A stretch of 64,000 nt of DNA from assembly GCA_016584305.1 (NCBI GenBank), contig JACEEZ010022514.1:137371-201370 (forward strand), read 5' to 3'. Position numbers and translations under genes: made by a program. Origin of the DNA: Chionoecetes opilio (taxonomy: Eukaryota > Arthropoda > Malacostraca > Decapoda > Majidae). The notes under the pieces are model-generated. The model worked only from the letters and a program-made list of their open reading frames with translations. It was not told the DNA's origin and made no database searches. Shown here piece by piece: positions 39,301 to 50,278 of this stretch (the first letter of the stretch is position 1; the number at the start of each line of letters is the position of its first letter).

Positions 39301-40420
39301 TCATGATATTATGATTATACTAATCATGAACTATGGTTAAGAATATTATGCTTAAGATTAAGCTATTGTTGAAAACTTATATAGATAAAAACTGGAATGT
39401 TTTTTTCCCCTGGAGATCGTAATGAAAATAGAGGTGCGTCATATACACCAAAAAATATGGTACATAAACTACCAGGTGGGCCAATTTTCTGTATTGGTCA
39501 TATATTATCTGCTTTCATTTGCTTTGCCATATGGAGTAAAGTTTAAACAGTTGACTTTATTGTTAGGCAGAGTAGCACAAAAAATAATCAAACAAAAAAT
39601 GTTTCTAAATAACAACTAATATGCACATAACAAGCAAAGATAAGAAAGAAAGAAAGAAAGAAAGGAAATGCTAATGCCTCACAAGCCACTCAAAGATATC
39701 AAGGCTATCAATGAGCCCCCCCCTGGCTCCCACAACAGGAAGCCCTGGTGTGCTGCAGGACCCAGCATCCCCAAGGACACTCACGGGCTGTAGTCAAGTG
39801 TGCCCTTCCAGGAGGGAGAAGGAAGGAGATGCGCAGGAGAGCCGGGGAGTGTTCTGTTAGAGCCTGCTTGATGGTGATGAAGTTCTTGAGGCTTTTGCTC
39901 ATCTTGCAGCCATCAATATGCAGATGACCGGGGTTGTAGAAAATATTGTACCGAATAAATACAAATACAAATGTAATACTTTCTTTTATCTTATAGCATA
40001 CACACACTTACAAGAGAGCAGAACTGCTAGCCCTGCACTCCTACCAATAGTGAAGTCACGTCCTTGGGTGAGTCCTGCAGCTTTTCTTTACTAAGTGAAG
40101 CAAGGGTTAAAGTAAAACCAAGAGTGCATTGTAGACACCGAGCCAGAGACTCAAACTTCAGTCCTCTTGGTTGTAAGCAGAGAAAACTAACTACAACACT
40201 GGTTAATAATAGTGATTATGACAATATTATAAATTTCACAACCTATCCCACAACACAGTCATGTTATGCATATAAAATTATGTAGCAATGACAACGGCAC
40301 CATGTCTAAGGATGACAATACTGGCAACCAAAGTCTTACACTCACCAATGGTCGTTGTTGAAGTTGCCTCTGCCTGCGCCAACTCATTGTCATGGTGAGG
40401 AAATTTGAGATCCACTCCAC
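33230..40420 (-). CDS. CARS1: cysteinyl-tRNA synthetase, CARS1-like, partial gene with five recognisable exons
   Basis: Class I aminoacyl-tRNA synthetase that charges tRNA-Cys with cysteine using ATP; the cytosolic form is expected from the eukaryotic-type sequence. Exons in transcript order: 40346-40420 ([14 protein letters not shown]), 39785-39928 ([18 protein letters not shown]), about 37339-37453 ([20 protein letters not shown]), 35966-36074 ([20 protein letters not shown]) and 33230-33328 ([12 protein letters not shown]). Order and spacing follow the known protein. N-terminal exons and the last C-terminal exons are not seen. Introns contain MITEs, a LINE and nested DNA elements. Three exons have frame breaks, so this is either a decaying copy or a real gene in error-prone assembly; the retained intron-exon structure rules out a retrocopy. 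Confidence 0.85.
33621..33628 (+). repeat. left 8-bp TSD of the hAT MITE
   Basis: CTCTAGAT, identical to 35002-35009. Confidence 0.9.
33629..35001 (+). mobile_element. hAT MITE with perfect 8-bp TSD
   Basis: The left end CAGTGTTTCTTAACCTGGGG and inverted right end CAGCGTTTATTAACCTTTTC are hAT-type TIRs. The flanks CTCTAGAT are identical. Without the nested foldback the element is about 330 bp and non-coding. Confidence 0.92.
33831..34871. mobile_element. TA-flanked foldback element with ~480-bp inverted arms
   Basis: Left arm 33831-34321 and right arm 34386-34871 are inverted copies, leaving about 64 bases between. Tips are CAGTCGGCGCAAAAAAACTT and its complement, each bordered by TA (33829-33830 and 34872-34873), as in Tc1/mariner-type insertions. 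No transposase is encoded. It lies inside the hAT MITE. Confidence 0.88.
35002..35009 (+). repeat. right 8-bp TSD of the hAT MITE
   Basis: CTCTAGAT, identical to 33621-33628. Confidence 0.9.
35966..36074 (-). CDS. CARS1: CARS1-like exon D (frame-broken)
   Basis: Acceptor ATTCCAATACAG and donor GTGAGC are canonical. The family sequence appears in three frames in turn: VAVHK, then LCNIDTRTA, then [14 protein letters not shown], followed by TAA where MNSHTQ would continue in yet another frame. That means at least three single-base indels in 109 bp. Confidence 0.7.
36075..37338 (-). other. CARS1-like intron C-D
   Basis: AT-rich intron sequence with an (AAT/AAC)n tract at 36898-36973. An exon may be hidden here, since sequence between exons C and D of the protein seems short, but none was recognised. 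Confidence 0.5.
37339..37453 (-). CDS. CARS1: CARS1-like exon C
   Basis: Acceptor TTCTTTGCAG is clear. Reading CAACACAATGGAG onward gives [20 protein letters not shown] and QDLVRRAG, matching the NTMES...FLNVKD segment after the KMSKS domain. The 3' end is uncertain; CCTGAG|GTGCCT at 37339 is the best donor, otherwise the frame stays open to 37177 with no further similarity. Confidence 0.75.
37571..38011. mobile_element. probable MITE in CARS1 intron B-C
   Basis: GGGGCCGTTCAAAAATGACG at the left and, inverted, AGTGGCCATTCAAAACCTAT at the right form imperfect TIRs; both interiors carry G-runs (37600-37619, 37648-37662, 37875-37887, 37950-37962). No clear TSD. The TIR type is known from TTAA- or TA-targeting MITEs, but I cannot choose. 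Confidence 0.5.
38012..38946 (-). other. CARS1-like intron B-C, middle part
   Basis: AT-rich intron with an (AAAT)n run at 38833-38864. No gene recognised. Confidence 0.5.
38947..39460. mobile_element. TA-flanked TIR element (MITE), copy 1
   Basis: Left tip CCATATTTTTCAGTATATGA and inverted right tip CCATATTTTTTGGTGTATAT, flanked by TA at 38945-38946 and 39461-39462. 514 bp, non-coding. Same tip type as elements at 43950, 50569 and 62895. Confidence 0.75.
39785..39928 (-). CDS. CARS1: CARS1-like exon B with KMSKS loop (frame-broken)
   Basis: Encodes [20 protein letters not shown], the ATP-binding KMSKS signature, then [18 protein letters not shown]. After that the family sequence SWKGTLDYS continues in the next frame (TCCTGGAAGGGCACACTTGA), so one base is missing near 39820. 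The donor GTGAGT is canonical but the acceptor reads CCCCG instead of an AG. Confidence 0.85.
40346..40420 (-). CDS. CARS1: CARS1-like exon A with PHHDNELAQ motif (frame-broken)
   Basis: 75 bp between acceptor TATGTTGCAG and donor GTGAGTG. Reads [18 protein letters not shown], which carries the His and Glu that bind the active-site zinc in this enzyme family. The following bases ACTTCAACAACGACCATTG give YFNNDHW only if one base is supplied after GAGGCA, so a one-base deletion is present. Confidence 0.85.
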
Positions 40421-40984
40421 CTGCAACATAAAACATTACCATCAGCATCAACATACTAATCATCCCTTCCCTCACCATTAATGACATTACAATGCGTCCA
40501 ACCAGGCCAGTGGGAACACAGTTTTCAAGACACCATCACCACTGGAAAAACCGAAGTTGTGATTCTACTTTATTGCTGAGAATTACATAATCACTAATAC
40601 ACTACATATTCTTCGCCCTTGACGTGCAACGTCATGCACTGTTGTTCCACCCTTCCCACCACCAATGATGCCTACCCAATATTCCTGCCATCAGCATCAC
40701 AACATTTACTACCCACTATTACGATTACAACTGTTTCGTATGGCCGCAAGGCAGAGGCTTTAAAATGCACAGGGGAGGAAGGGAATAGAGGTGCTGGATA
40801 TGAAGCGCTTATGAACAATATCAGGGGGAGTGATTGTTTGATAGTGAGAAATAACAGGATCAGAGAGAAGTGAGGAAACCAGTATAGCTTACTGGCGAGA
40901 GAACACCTGGGAGTACTGTAGTTTGGTCACATTGAAAGAGGGATGATGAGAGAATGTGATTAAGAAAATAATAGATAATGTGTT
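40421..40984. other. upstream intron or intergenic sequence
   Basis: No N-terminal synthetase exon was recognised. Unremarkable composition. Confidence 0.45.
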
Positions 40985-41775
40985 AGAACATAAGAATATA
41001 AGAAAATAAGGAAGCTAAAGAGGCTGCAAGACCTACACGTGGTAGTTCCTGTTACTTAACACTACCTACATCCACCTTTCATCCCCATCCATGATATTGT
41101 CTAGCCTCCTTTTAAAGCTCCCTATTGACTCCGCACTAACTACATGACGACTGAGTCCATTCTAAACATTCACCACCCTGTTTGTGAACCAGTTTTTCCC
41201 CATTTTCTTTTTAAATCTACGCTTTTCCAGTTTGAATCCGTTAATTCTTGTTTACCCTGATTACTAGCTGTAAGAACTTTTTCTACCTCTCCTATATTGT
41301 ATCCCTTTATCCACTTAAAAAATTCTATCAGATCGCCCCTTACTCTACACTCTCGAGTGAGTGTGAATTTAATAGCTTCAATCTCTTCTCATAACTAAAG
41401 TTATGCATCCCATGAATAATTTTGGTCATCCCCTTTTCTGCACTGATTCTAACAAAGCATATCCATCCTGTAATATTGGACAAAACTGAACCGCATAGTC
41501 TAGGTGAGGTCTGACTAGAGCCAAATAAAGCTTTAGAAAAAAATCAGAACTTCTACTTTTAAACACTCCTGGTAATGAATCCTAACACTCTTTTAGCTCG
41601 TTTTCCTAGCCTAAAATACATTGTTTCCTAGGACGGAGGTCGGAGTTTAAACCCACATTTCCCGATCTTTCTCGCCTTCTGATCCTTTATTTGAAAACAT
41701 TGCATAATTTTATATTTGTATCTATTACCAGGTTTTTTTTTCTCCCAAACATTAAATTTAGCTAACTTACAATAC
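40985..41775 (-). mobile_element. CR1-like LINE 3' fragment (clean copy)
   Basis: Minus-strand reading gives CRVRGDLIEFFKWIKGYN, VDLKRKWGKTGSQTGW and the 3' end CCTACACGTGGTAGTTCCTG to TTCTTATATTCTTATGTTC. These match the last part of CR1 ORF2 and its short 3' UTR. Stops and one shift are present. It continues to about 41775, where sequence quality falls. Confidence 0.8.
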
Positions 41776-42489
41776 AAAATTTCCCTTTTCTGCCCCTGAG
41801 ACGTGTTTTTTGGCCCAAGCCCCGCCCTTGGTTTACGAAAAAAACCCGTTTTTTTGACGCGTTTTGGTTTCTGCAAAAAAAAAACCAAAAACAAGCTTGG
41901 AGGAGCCGAAATAATAATAAACCGAAAAAACATTGAAAACAATACCCACAAAGAAGATAACCCCACATTTCGCAAGTGTTTAATCATTTTGAGGTGAATT
42001 AAAGGGTATAAAAAATAAAGGTTATGTAACAATTCAAACCCCGGCCCGCCAAAAAGGGTAGCCTGTAGTCAAAAAAGCACCGAAAATATAGCCAGGATGG
42101 GGCTGTTTTTTTTATCTTTTTCAAAATTTTTTACCTTATGTTTTATGTGTAGGTGACGATGAGTGTCAATAAAAAATCCAGCCCCAGTCTCTTCAGATAT
42201 ATAATAGGAAAAAACAACATCCCCTTCACCGAAAAAGTAGCCGAAAAGGGTTGATTTATTTTAATCCCCCAAATTCACCTCTTTTTTTGATATATGTGGT
42301 GACCATGAGTGTAATTTTGTTGGGTCCTGCCTGTATGGTGTGTGTGCGACTGTAGGAATGAAAAATTTTCTCTAATAATTCACGTTGTAAAAGGGGAACT
42401 GTGACTTTTTTTTTTCTGGGGGGGGTTTTGATGTTTTTTGAATAATCTGAAAACCGTTTCGGGTGGCAATCACTTTATTTTGGGGGGGG

Positions 42490-43265
42490 GGGGAAAAGGG
42501 TTTTAGGTTGGGGTTGGGTATAGCTTATGTTAGGTAAAGGTTATGTTGGGAAAAAGGTTTTATTTTTAGGAAAAGGGTTTATTATTTTAAAGGAAAAATT
42601 TTGGGTTCATGTTGGGAAAAAGGTTTAGGTTTTAGGTTAAAAAGGGTTTGGTTTTAGGTAAAGGTTGGGGTTATTTGGGAAAAGGTTTGGTTTATTTGGG
42701 GTAAAGGTTTTTGGTTTTTAGGAAAAGGTTGGGGGAAGGTTAGATAAAGGTTTGGTTAGGTTAGGAAAAGGGTTTTTGGTTATGTTAAAAAAGAAAAAAG
42801 GGTTTTGGGGTTATGTTAGGAAAAGGGTTTTGGTTTATGAAAGAAAAAGGGTCTTGGTTATGTTAGAAAAGGGTTTGGTTATGTTGAAAAAGGGTTTTTG
42901 GTTATGTTGGGTTAAAGGGTTTTTGGTTATGTTAAGAAAAGGGGTTTTGGGTTTATGTTAGTTTAAAGGGTTTTGGTTATGTTAGGAAAAGGTTTTGGGT
43001 TTAGGGTTGGGTAAAGGTTTGGTTATTTGGGTTTAAAGGTTTGGTTATGTTAGGTACGGGTTTTTGGTTATTTAGGTAAAGGTATAGGTTATTTTTAGGA
43101 AAAGGTTTTGGGTTATGTTAGGTAAAGGTTTGGTTATTTTAGGAAAAGGGTTTGGGTTTATGTTATTTAAAGGTTTGGGTTATGTTAGGAAAGGTTTTGG
43201 GTTTATGTTAGGAAAAAAGGTGGGTTTTATTTTAAATTTAAAGGTTAGGTTAGGAAAGGGTTTGG
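42490..43265. repeat. satellite-like array of GGTTATGTTAGG-AAAAGG units
   Basis: About 45 irregular repeats of roughly 16-20 bases built from GGTTATGTTAGG(T)AAAGG. Unit length varies with A, G and T run length, as expected if a regular array were read with homopolymer errors. Confidence 0.8.
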
Positions 43266-43949
43266 GAAATTTTGAATTTTTTTTTTTCAATAATTTTTTG
43301 TCGAAAATCCTTAAAAAAAAAAAAAAAAATTGCGACCAGAAACATTTATAAGATTGTTTTAAAAAACACCCCAAAATCTTTGGGAAAAAAAAATATTTTT
43401 CGCCCCCAAAAGTGAATTGGGTTTTGTCAAAAATGGAAAATTTAGAAAATTTTGTTTTGGTTTAAGGGGGGAAATTAAATTTAATTTTTGGTTGGGGTAT
43501 ATGGAGTAGGAGCCATTGCAAGAAAAAAACCTATGTAAAGTTATATTAGCATTTTTCATTAAAAAAGACCCAGTCTGAGAGTTTTTAAAGATAAGGGTAT
43601 GTTTCCATAAAGCACTATCATTAAAAAAACTAAAAACCCCAAAAGGAAATTAAACCCCAACCTGGGACTCCCAACAACTTTAAACAAAACCAATTTATTT
43701 AAACCAATTTCCCCTATAACCAGAGAGTAAGGTTTTTCAAAAACTAAAAATTTTTCCCGATACAAATCTATAGAGTAGACTGCAACATTTTTGATCATAA
43801 ATAAAAAATTTTAAAGCTCAAAATATTTTAAGGGATTTGAGCAAAGTTTCCAAAAAAACTCTATTCTTTTTTAATGGTTTAAAAAAAGGGATGAGAACGG
43901 GCGCAGTCATTTTCTAAAGAAACTGACTATTTTTCCTTGCCTAAAATTA

Positions 43950-46900
43950 CCGTTTTTGCCGGCGCATAAGATGCAGTTTTTTTTTTTAAAAAAGGGGAAT
44001 GCAAAGTTCCCCCTTTGGCAAATACGGCCATATTAGTGCAGAGAGGTCGGGCAGAGAATGCAGAAAAGCCCGGTGGTGTATTACTAAAGGGTTCTGGAGT
44101 GATTTTGTGTTGAGCAGTAGTCCATGAGCACAAAAATTTGTAACTTTTGTTATCAACAGTAAGCAAATATAAAAAAAAAGGGTTTTGGGGTTTTTAAAAA
44201 AAACAAGAGCGGGGGGAACAAGGGTAGGGATTTTTGCTGCCAAAAATGGCCGTGTCAGATGTAAACATAAACCACCCCCCCGTGCTTTCTCTCCATTTTT
44301 AAAAGTTTGGATATCCAGGGCTGCCGCTTCACCTGGGGTTTTACTTTTACTCCGGCGCCCCTCCGCGCACCCACCATGGGGCATTACCGCTCAGACCCCC
44401 TCCCCGCCCCCCCAAAGGAAAAGACAAAATCCCGCATATTAGAGTAGGTAGCCTTAACCCGCATTTGGGCTCGGGCCCCAAAACAAGTTGGGCAAAAAAT
44501 TGGAAAGGGTTTGTTTGAAGGGGGGGCAGAAAAATGGGGATTTTAATTTTGCTGGACTGAGTATTGTTGATAAATGGAATAGTGAATCAAAGAGCGTGTT
44601 AAAAAGGGTTTTTTTTGTGGGAGCGGTGAGAGGGAAAGGGGTAGTATCCCTTGGGGGGTCTGAAACACACAAGGATGGAGAAAAGGCATTTGTTGGCCCT
44701 TTTTAGTTTTTTTACAAGCGAGTCATTGGGACAACGTGGGGACAAGAGGTGCGGGGCGTGTGTGTCTAGGTGGGTCCCGGGGGACTGAAATGAAATTAAC
44801 CGGCTGGTTTGTAGTTTTTTCGGCAAGGGGGGTTTAAAATAGGTCAGCGTCCCGGTCCCCCAAATAATCCTGTTTCCCGGGCAGGGGGGTTTGGGCCTTT
44901 AAACCCCCATGCAGGTTTGTGTGTGAGTTTTTTTTGTTAGAAACCCCTCCCGGGTAAGCAAAAGGGGGGATAGGAGACAGCATAGGGCCCTTTAAATTTG
45001 TACCCCTCGACCCCTCAATCCTCAACCCCTTTTACCTCTACGGGAAAAAGGAAAAACTGTAGAAAATTTCCCTTTTGGTATAAAAAAAAGTGCAACGGTA
45101 GATGTTTGACGGGGGCAAAGTCTTCCCCACGAGCACCAAGACCCATCCGGCGCATTTATCGTCCGCCTTTAAGGCCGAAAACACACCCCTAAACCCTTTT
45201 TGGGGGGACACGGGACCCTCTCATCACACCGGTTTAAAAATTTTTTTCATTTCAAAAAAAATAGACGTGTTACAACTTTAAGGGGCGCCGCCTTTACGGC
45301 TCCAATACCACCCCCCCGTCGCCCCGTTTACGTAACGGTTTTTGGGGGGGAAAAAATTTTTTAAAGTAATGAGACGTGCCGTGCTGATAACTATCATTTT
45401 TCAAAGGGTTTTTTATACTTTATTTATACCAAAACAGGTAAAAATTTGAGTTTTAATCCTCTTCTCATCAAAACCCGAAGTGCTATTTTAAAGCAAATTT
45501 CTTAAAACCCCAAACCTCCTGAGGCACCATGTCTGCTTAGAGGGGGGAGCCCGGAGCTGCCGGAAAAAGGGCGGAAACCCTTTAAAAAATACAAGGCACG
45601 TGAATACAAGGACGTCGGGCGGAACGCTGCCCTGATTTTAGAGTGTAACCAGCCTTCACCCGTTCCTTCCCGGGAAAAAGACCCAATCAAAACCCCGCGA
45701 ATGGATAGATTCATAGGTGTAAAAACCCCGGGGAAATAAACGCGATCCCCACAACGGTTTCCCCTTTAACAATTTCAAAAAATAAACACAAAAATAAGGA
45801 AAATAAGAAAATAAGGGGGAAACTACAAGAAAGGGCCCCAGGCCTACACGTGGTAGTTCCCGTCACCTAACAATACCTACATCCCCGAACCTATTTCCCG
45901 TTTTCCTTTTTAAAAACTCCCCCAAAGACTCAGCCTAATTACCGTCTACTGAGGGCCATTCCATTTTATTCACCAACCCATTTGTGGGAAACCCAAATTT
46001 TTCCCTTTTTTCCCTTTTAAACAAGCTTTTTCCCGCTTTAATCCGTTTTCTTCTTTTTTCTACCCTTTGGGGAAAAGCCCTAAGAAAATTTTTTACCTCT
46101 CCCCTTTTTTAAATCCCTTTATCCAAATTTAAAACTTCTAAACAGATCGCCCCTTACTCTGCGTCCTTTTTTTGAGTGAAAAGTAATTTTAATTTAAATT
46201 TAATTTTTCTCATAACTAAAGTTACGCACCCTTTTATATTTTTTGGGCATCCTTCTCTGCACTTTTTCTAACAACACTTTTCCATCCCGTAATTTGGAGA
46301 CCAAAAATGAACGGGTAGTCTAGGTGAGGGTGGACTAGAGATATTCCCGATATTTATATCCAGATTATATGATATTTTTTTCAAGATAAAGCTTTAGAAT
46401 AACTTCCGCATTCTACTTTTAACACTTCTGGTAATGAATCCTAATACTTTTATTAGCCCCTATTTTTGGCCCCCAATACATTGTTTCCTAGGTCGGAGGT
46501 CTGGGCCCCACCCTCACTCCCAAAATCTTTTTTACCTTCTGATCTTTTTAGTGATACATTGCTTATTTGGGGTTTTTCTATTGCCCGGGTTTTTTCTACC
46601 AACATTCATTTAAAGCTAATTTATCAATATTTAAAACCATCTGCCATCTGACTGCCCCCTCGTTTAAATTTTTTCTAAAATCTCCCCGCAACAGTTTAAG
46701 TCAGACTGTGAAACCAATAAAACCTACCTAACTTTTGGGATCATCAGCAAAAATTGCTGATTCAATGCTAATCCCACTATCCAAAATCGTTGATTTTAAA
46801 TCAAAACATAGTAAGGGGCCCCCAAAACCCCCACCCTTGTGGAACCCCCCCTTTTCACCCGTTTTCCCCCTTCAGATTTTAAACCCAAATTTAAATTTTA

Positions 46901-47771
46901 ACCCCTTTTTTGGCCCATTACTTAGCCAAGCTCTGATCCCCAAAGGGAAAAACCTTTCCCCTCTAACCCCTGGGGCCCCAAAAATTTTTATGAAATCGCC
47001 CGTGTGGCTTTGGTTCAAATGCCTTACTAAACATAGTACAAACAAACAACTTAAAAGGGTAGAGATGGCTCCCCTTACAGACAGTTGTTACCTAAATATC
47101 CTTCGTAAATTTTTTTGTTATTGGCAACCACCGACTTCGAGGCTGAATTTATAGTCCTCCTGAATAGTTTTGATGTGTTTTTGAATTAATCTGGCTCTCG
47201 TTTTGTCGGACACAATGTTGTTTACATGTGTTGGCGGGGAGGGGGGCAACTGCCCTCCAGGCCACCCGGCAAATTGCTAGTTTTCACACTGCCATATTTA
47301 TGGTAATATTCGTGTTTTCTCTATATCACTGTTACTAAACCAAATCCCCTCACCCAACCTAATCTGATTTGCCCTAATTAATTTCTGGCTGAAATAATGG
47401 TAGATTTCGGTACTACGTGTAATGCCATTATTATTCAATTGCACCATGGGAATTAGAATATCAATTCGTGGGGGCATCCTGCAATATATTATGACCGACT
47501 TTGATTACCCTAACAGTGTCATTCCCTTTACATTTTAACTATTGTATAATTTTTCATTCACATTCACTGCACTGTGAATATTGTATCGAGGTACAGGCTC
47601 ATAATTATTTGCTTTCCCCTACAAATACTTTTTTTTTTTAATAACTTTTGATAAATTAAGATTTTTTTTTTCCCCCTCAAAAACACCAATATTTATTTTT
47701 TTCTAAAAATCTCTTTGTAAAATAGGGGTGCGTCTTATGCGGAGGTGCGTCTTATGCGCCGGCAAATACGG
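43950..47771. mobile_element. TA-flanked TIR element, copy 2, or two facing ends
   Basis: Left tip CCGTTTTTGCCGGCGCATAA and inverted right tip CCGTATTTGCCGGCGCATAA are flanked by TA at 43948-43949 and 47772-47773. If one element, it is 3.8 kb and holds the CR1-like LINE at 45790-47160. It could instead be two separate ends. Confidence 0.5.
45790..47160 (-). mobile_element. CR1-like LINE, longer copy, homopolymer-damaged
   Basis: The 3' end CCTACACGTGGTAGTTCCCG aligns to 41027-41050 and the copy parallels 41040-41770 step by step, then extends into the RT: TTTGCTGATGATCCCAAAAG read on the minus strand at about 46735-46755 is a FADD-type motif C. Further up, KAFD-like sequence occurs near 47020. 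Confidence 0.75.
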
Positions 47772-49514
47772 TAGTTTTTTCTTCTTCAGAGGGATATATT
47801 TTTATTTCCCGGAAACCCAATACATTTTTTTTTTTTTTTTTCATCACCAAATCCTAAGGTTGCCGTTTTCCATTGATAACAATGTACATCCATCAAGAAA
47901 AAGCACTTAAACTTTGCCAGGAAATAATAGTCAGTGTCTCAGAAACCAGAGAAGTGACAAAATTTGTACGAAAATAAGTGTGCCGCCCCTCCCCGCATTC
48001 GCCAGCCCACCCGCCAGTTGCAGAGTGGTCCGCTTGCCTTGCCCTGCTGCCTTTTGGGGAGGATTATTACCCGAACCAAAACCTAACCTACCTCATAAGG
48101 GGGGGGGGGGGGTTTTCAATCACTATCATTTATTTGGAAAGAGCTATCGCTAGTTGGAGAGCTTTTCAGCTCTCCAAGCTGAAGCAACTCAGCAAACTGC
48201 TGAAGCCTTCACTGTGTCCACATGTAATAATGTGGATGCTGCCAAATTGCTTCTGGCAGAGAAAGACTTTTGACTACTTTTCTTCCTGCTATATTCGCGG
48301 ATGAAGCCTTGAAAAGTTTTTCGGCCAAGCCAGGCAAAGAAGGGGTGGAAACTTCTACTTTGGACGTAGTTGACATAATGGCTGCAGCTAAAATTGCAAA
48401 TTTGCAGACACTCATTAAGCATGACATTATGCCAGAATCTAGTTCTCGGTGCTTGATTGTGACAAGAATTGTACTACTTCCATAAATCCAGATGAACGAA
48501 GTGAACTCATTAACGAGATCCACTCCTCAAGACACTCAGGAACTCTGCGGTCTGATGATCCCCTTAAGCAAAAAGTTGTTATTTGTGCCGGAACCTTGGT
48601 CATAATATGGTGATAGCACTAGTATGGAGCAGATCATGATGATCAGGTAACGAGGTGTCATCTGAGTCCTAGATAAATTTGAATAGAGGAGGACTGAGTG
48701 TGCCGACTATGTCAACTGTCTTTTTTGTACATAATGCCTATAATGACATGGACAAGACTAAAATGTGTTGCCGCTTTCATTTGCTGAGTTTTTACCCTTG
48801 TAGATGCACCTGTTAGTAGTAATGCTGCATGTACTACTTTGCTAACATTCTATTGAAAGTCATGTCCTCAATGTAAAGTGACAAAGAAAAGGCTGTGGGA
48901 TGCCTCAGGAGCAAGAAAAGCTCTCCAAATAGTGATAGACATAGACATAGCGTAATAGACAGTGTTGTGATATGCAATTAATGTTTATGTAATACGATAC
49001 CCTGATGATAAAATTTTCAAATTTTAACAGCTCTACAAACTTGCCTCTTTTTATAAACGGCCATTTCTCACCGTTTTTGAGTTAAGACACAAAAAACGGG
49101 CAAAAATTACCTAAATTCACTAATTTGACCTTGAAATATGACCTTTTGACCCTTTAAGATGACCCAGGTGGTGTTGAAAATATCGCTAGTGACCCCGCCA
49201 TCCTCAAAAACCCCTATTTGGCCCAGATCGTGTCTCTAACCCTTCTGAAGTCATTTAGCCCAGGACTCAGTAATCCTTCACACTCAAGTTACAAACCCGA
49301 GCATGGGAGGCTCCAGTCCTTTTTTAAAGGAGTCTATGAAGGAGAGATAAGAGAGAGTCCTACAAGAAAGGAAAGTAGAGGGATCTTTGGGTCACGTGAT
49401 GAGAGAAAGGACAATGAGTAAGGAGAGAAGAAGGCCCCCAGCAAAGCATTACAGTGGTAGCAGCGACATCCGTAAGTGAGACTTGGACGTGGAATACAAA
49501 AATGCCTGAGGTCT
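47161..49514. other. clean-sequence island, no recognised gene
   Basis: Composition returns to normal. Frames at 48270-48485 (plus) and 48209-48523 (minus) show no family that I recognise. 47690-47773 is the right end of the TA element. Confidence 0.45.
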
Positions 49515-50035
49515 ATGTTTCAAGCAGTAGAAATTAGTTACCTAAGAAGGATGTGAGTAAACAGAATGGTGGTGGAAGTAATGAGAATATATATGAAAAA
49601 TTTGGTATGAGGGAAAGGGATGTGTATGGTTGTATGGTTCTGAGACATGGGTTTTGACGAAGAAGTTGGAGGATGTGTTGGTTAGATGTGATCGAAGAAT
49701 GTTGAGGTAAATGGCTGGGATCACATGGAGAAATTAAATGTCCAGTGAAGAGGTGGCAAAAAAATGTGGATTGAAGGAGCTGAGTACAGTGCTGAGAGTT
49801 GGGCAATTGAGGTGGTTGAGCACGTGAAGAGGAGAAAAGGTGGTGAGGCATTGGGAGAGCTGCTGGAAAGGAAGTGTTAGGTCGCCAACCACCAGGCAGG
49901 AAAAGGGAAGACATGGAGTGTTGAAGATGATCTGGCAGCTTTGGGGGCATTGAAGAAGTTGAGGCAATGGATAGAGATAATTGGAAGTGTATCATCGGCC
50001 GTCAAACCTCCTAAGTTATGGGAAAATATTGTATT
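49515..50035 (+). pseudogene. C-terminal remnant of a different LINE ORF2
   Basis: Plus-strand pieces YGCMVLRHGF/ETWVLTKKLEDVLVRCD, RRMLR, MSSEEVAKKCGLKELSTVL, RVGQLRWL and, after shifts, DNWKCIIGRQTS match the post-RT region of a second LINE type (CETW...TKKLED...CDRRMLR...WRD...RRPPGRPKKTW). At least four frame changes and several stops. It is distinct from the TGAT-tailed family. Confidence 0.65.
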
Positions 50036-50278
50036 GTGAGCGTAATTGACTTTAAATAGAAAGAAGAAGTTGGTAAGGGAGAGGGGAGTGAAAAGTGAAG
50101 GGTAAAAATGGTGAGCACAACACTGAAATGTTTGGACACCTGGAGAGGATGAACGAAAGAGAGATTGACAAGGATATATGAATAGTATAGATGCTGGAAG
50201 TATGAGAGGATAATTCCTATCAAATGGGTAGATAGAGTGCTCCAGTATGTGTGGAGAGGATTAGAAGATAAGATATAT
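50036..50278. other. intergenic
   Basis: No gene or repeat recognised. Confidence 0.4.

Larger units (their letters stand above)
41640..47160. other. low-fidelity zone 1 (homopolymer-rich sequence)
   Basis: From about 41640 runs such as TTTTTT, GGGG, CCCC and AAAA become extremely frequent and splice, coding and repeat signals blur. Apart from the entries inside it, nothing can be trusted as a gene. Confidence 0.8.

Noticed and set aside
42490..43265. Telomere tract of TTAGG repeats
   Set aside because: The unit is about 16-20 bp with AAAGG and TTATG parts; only isolated TTAGG cores occur.
48209..48523. Overlapping open frames in the clean island (71-104 residues)
   Set aside because: Both strands open with no family recognised; kept as unassigned sequence and not as genes.
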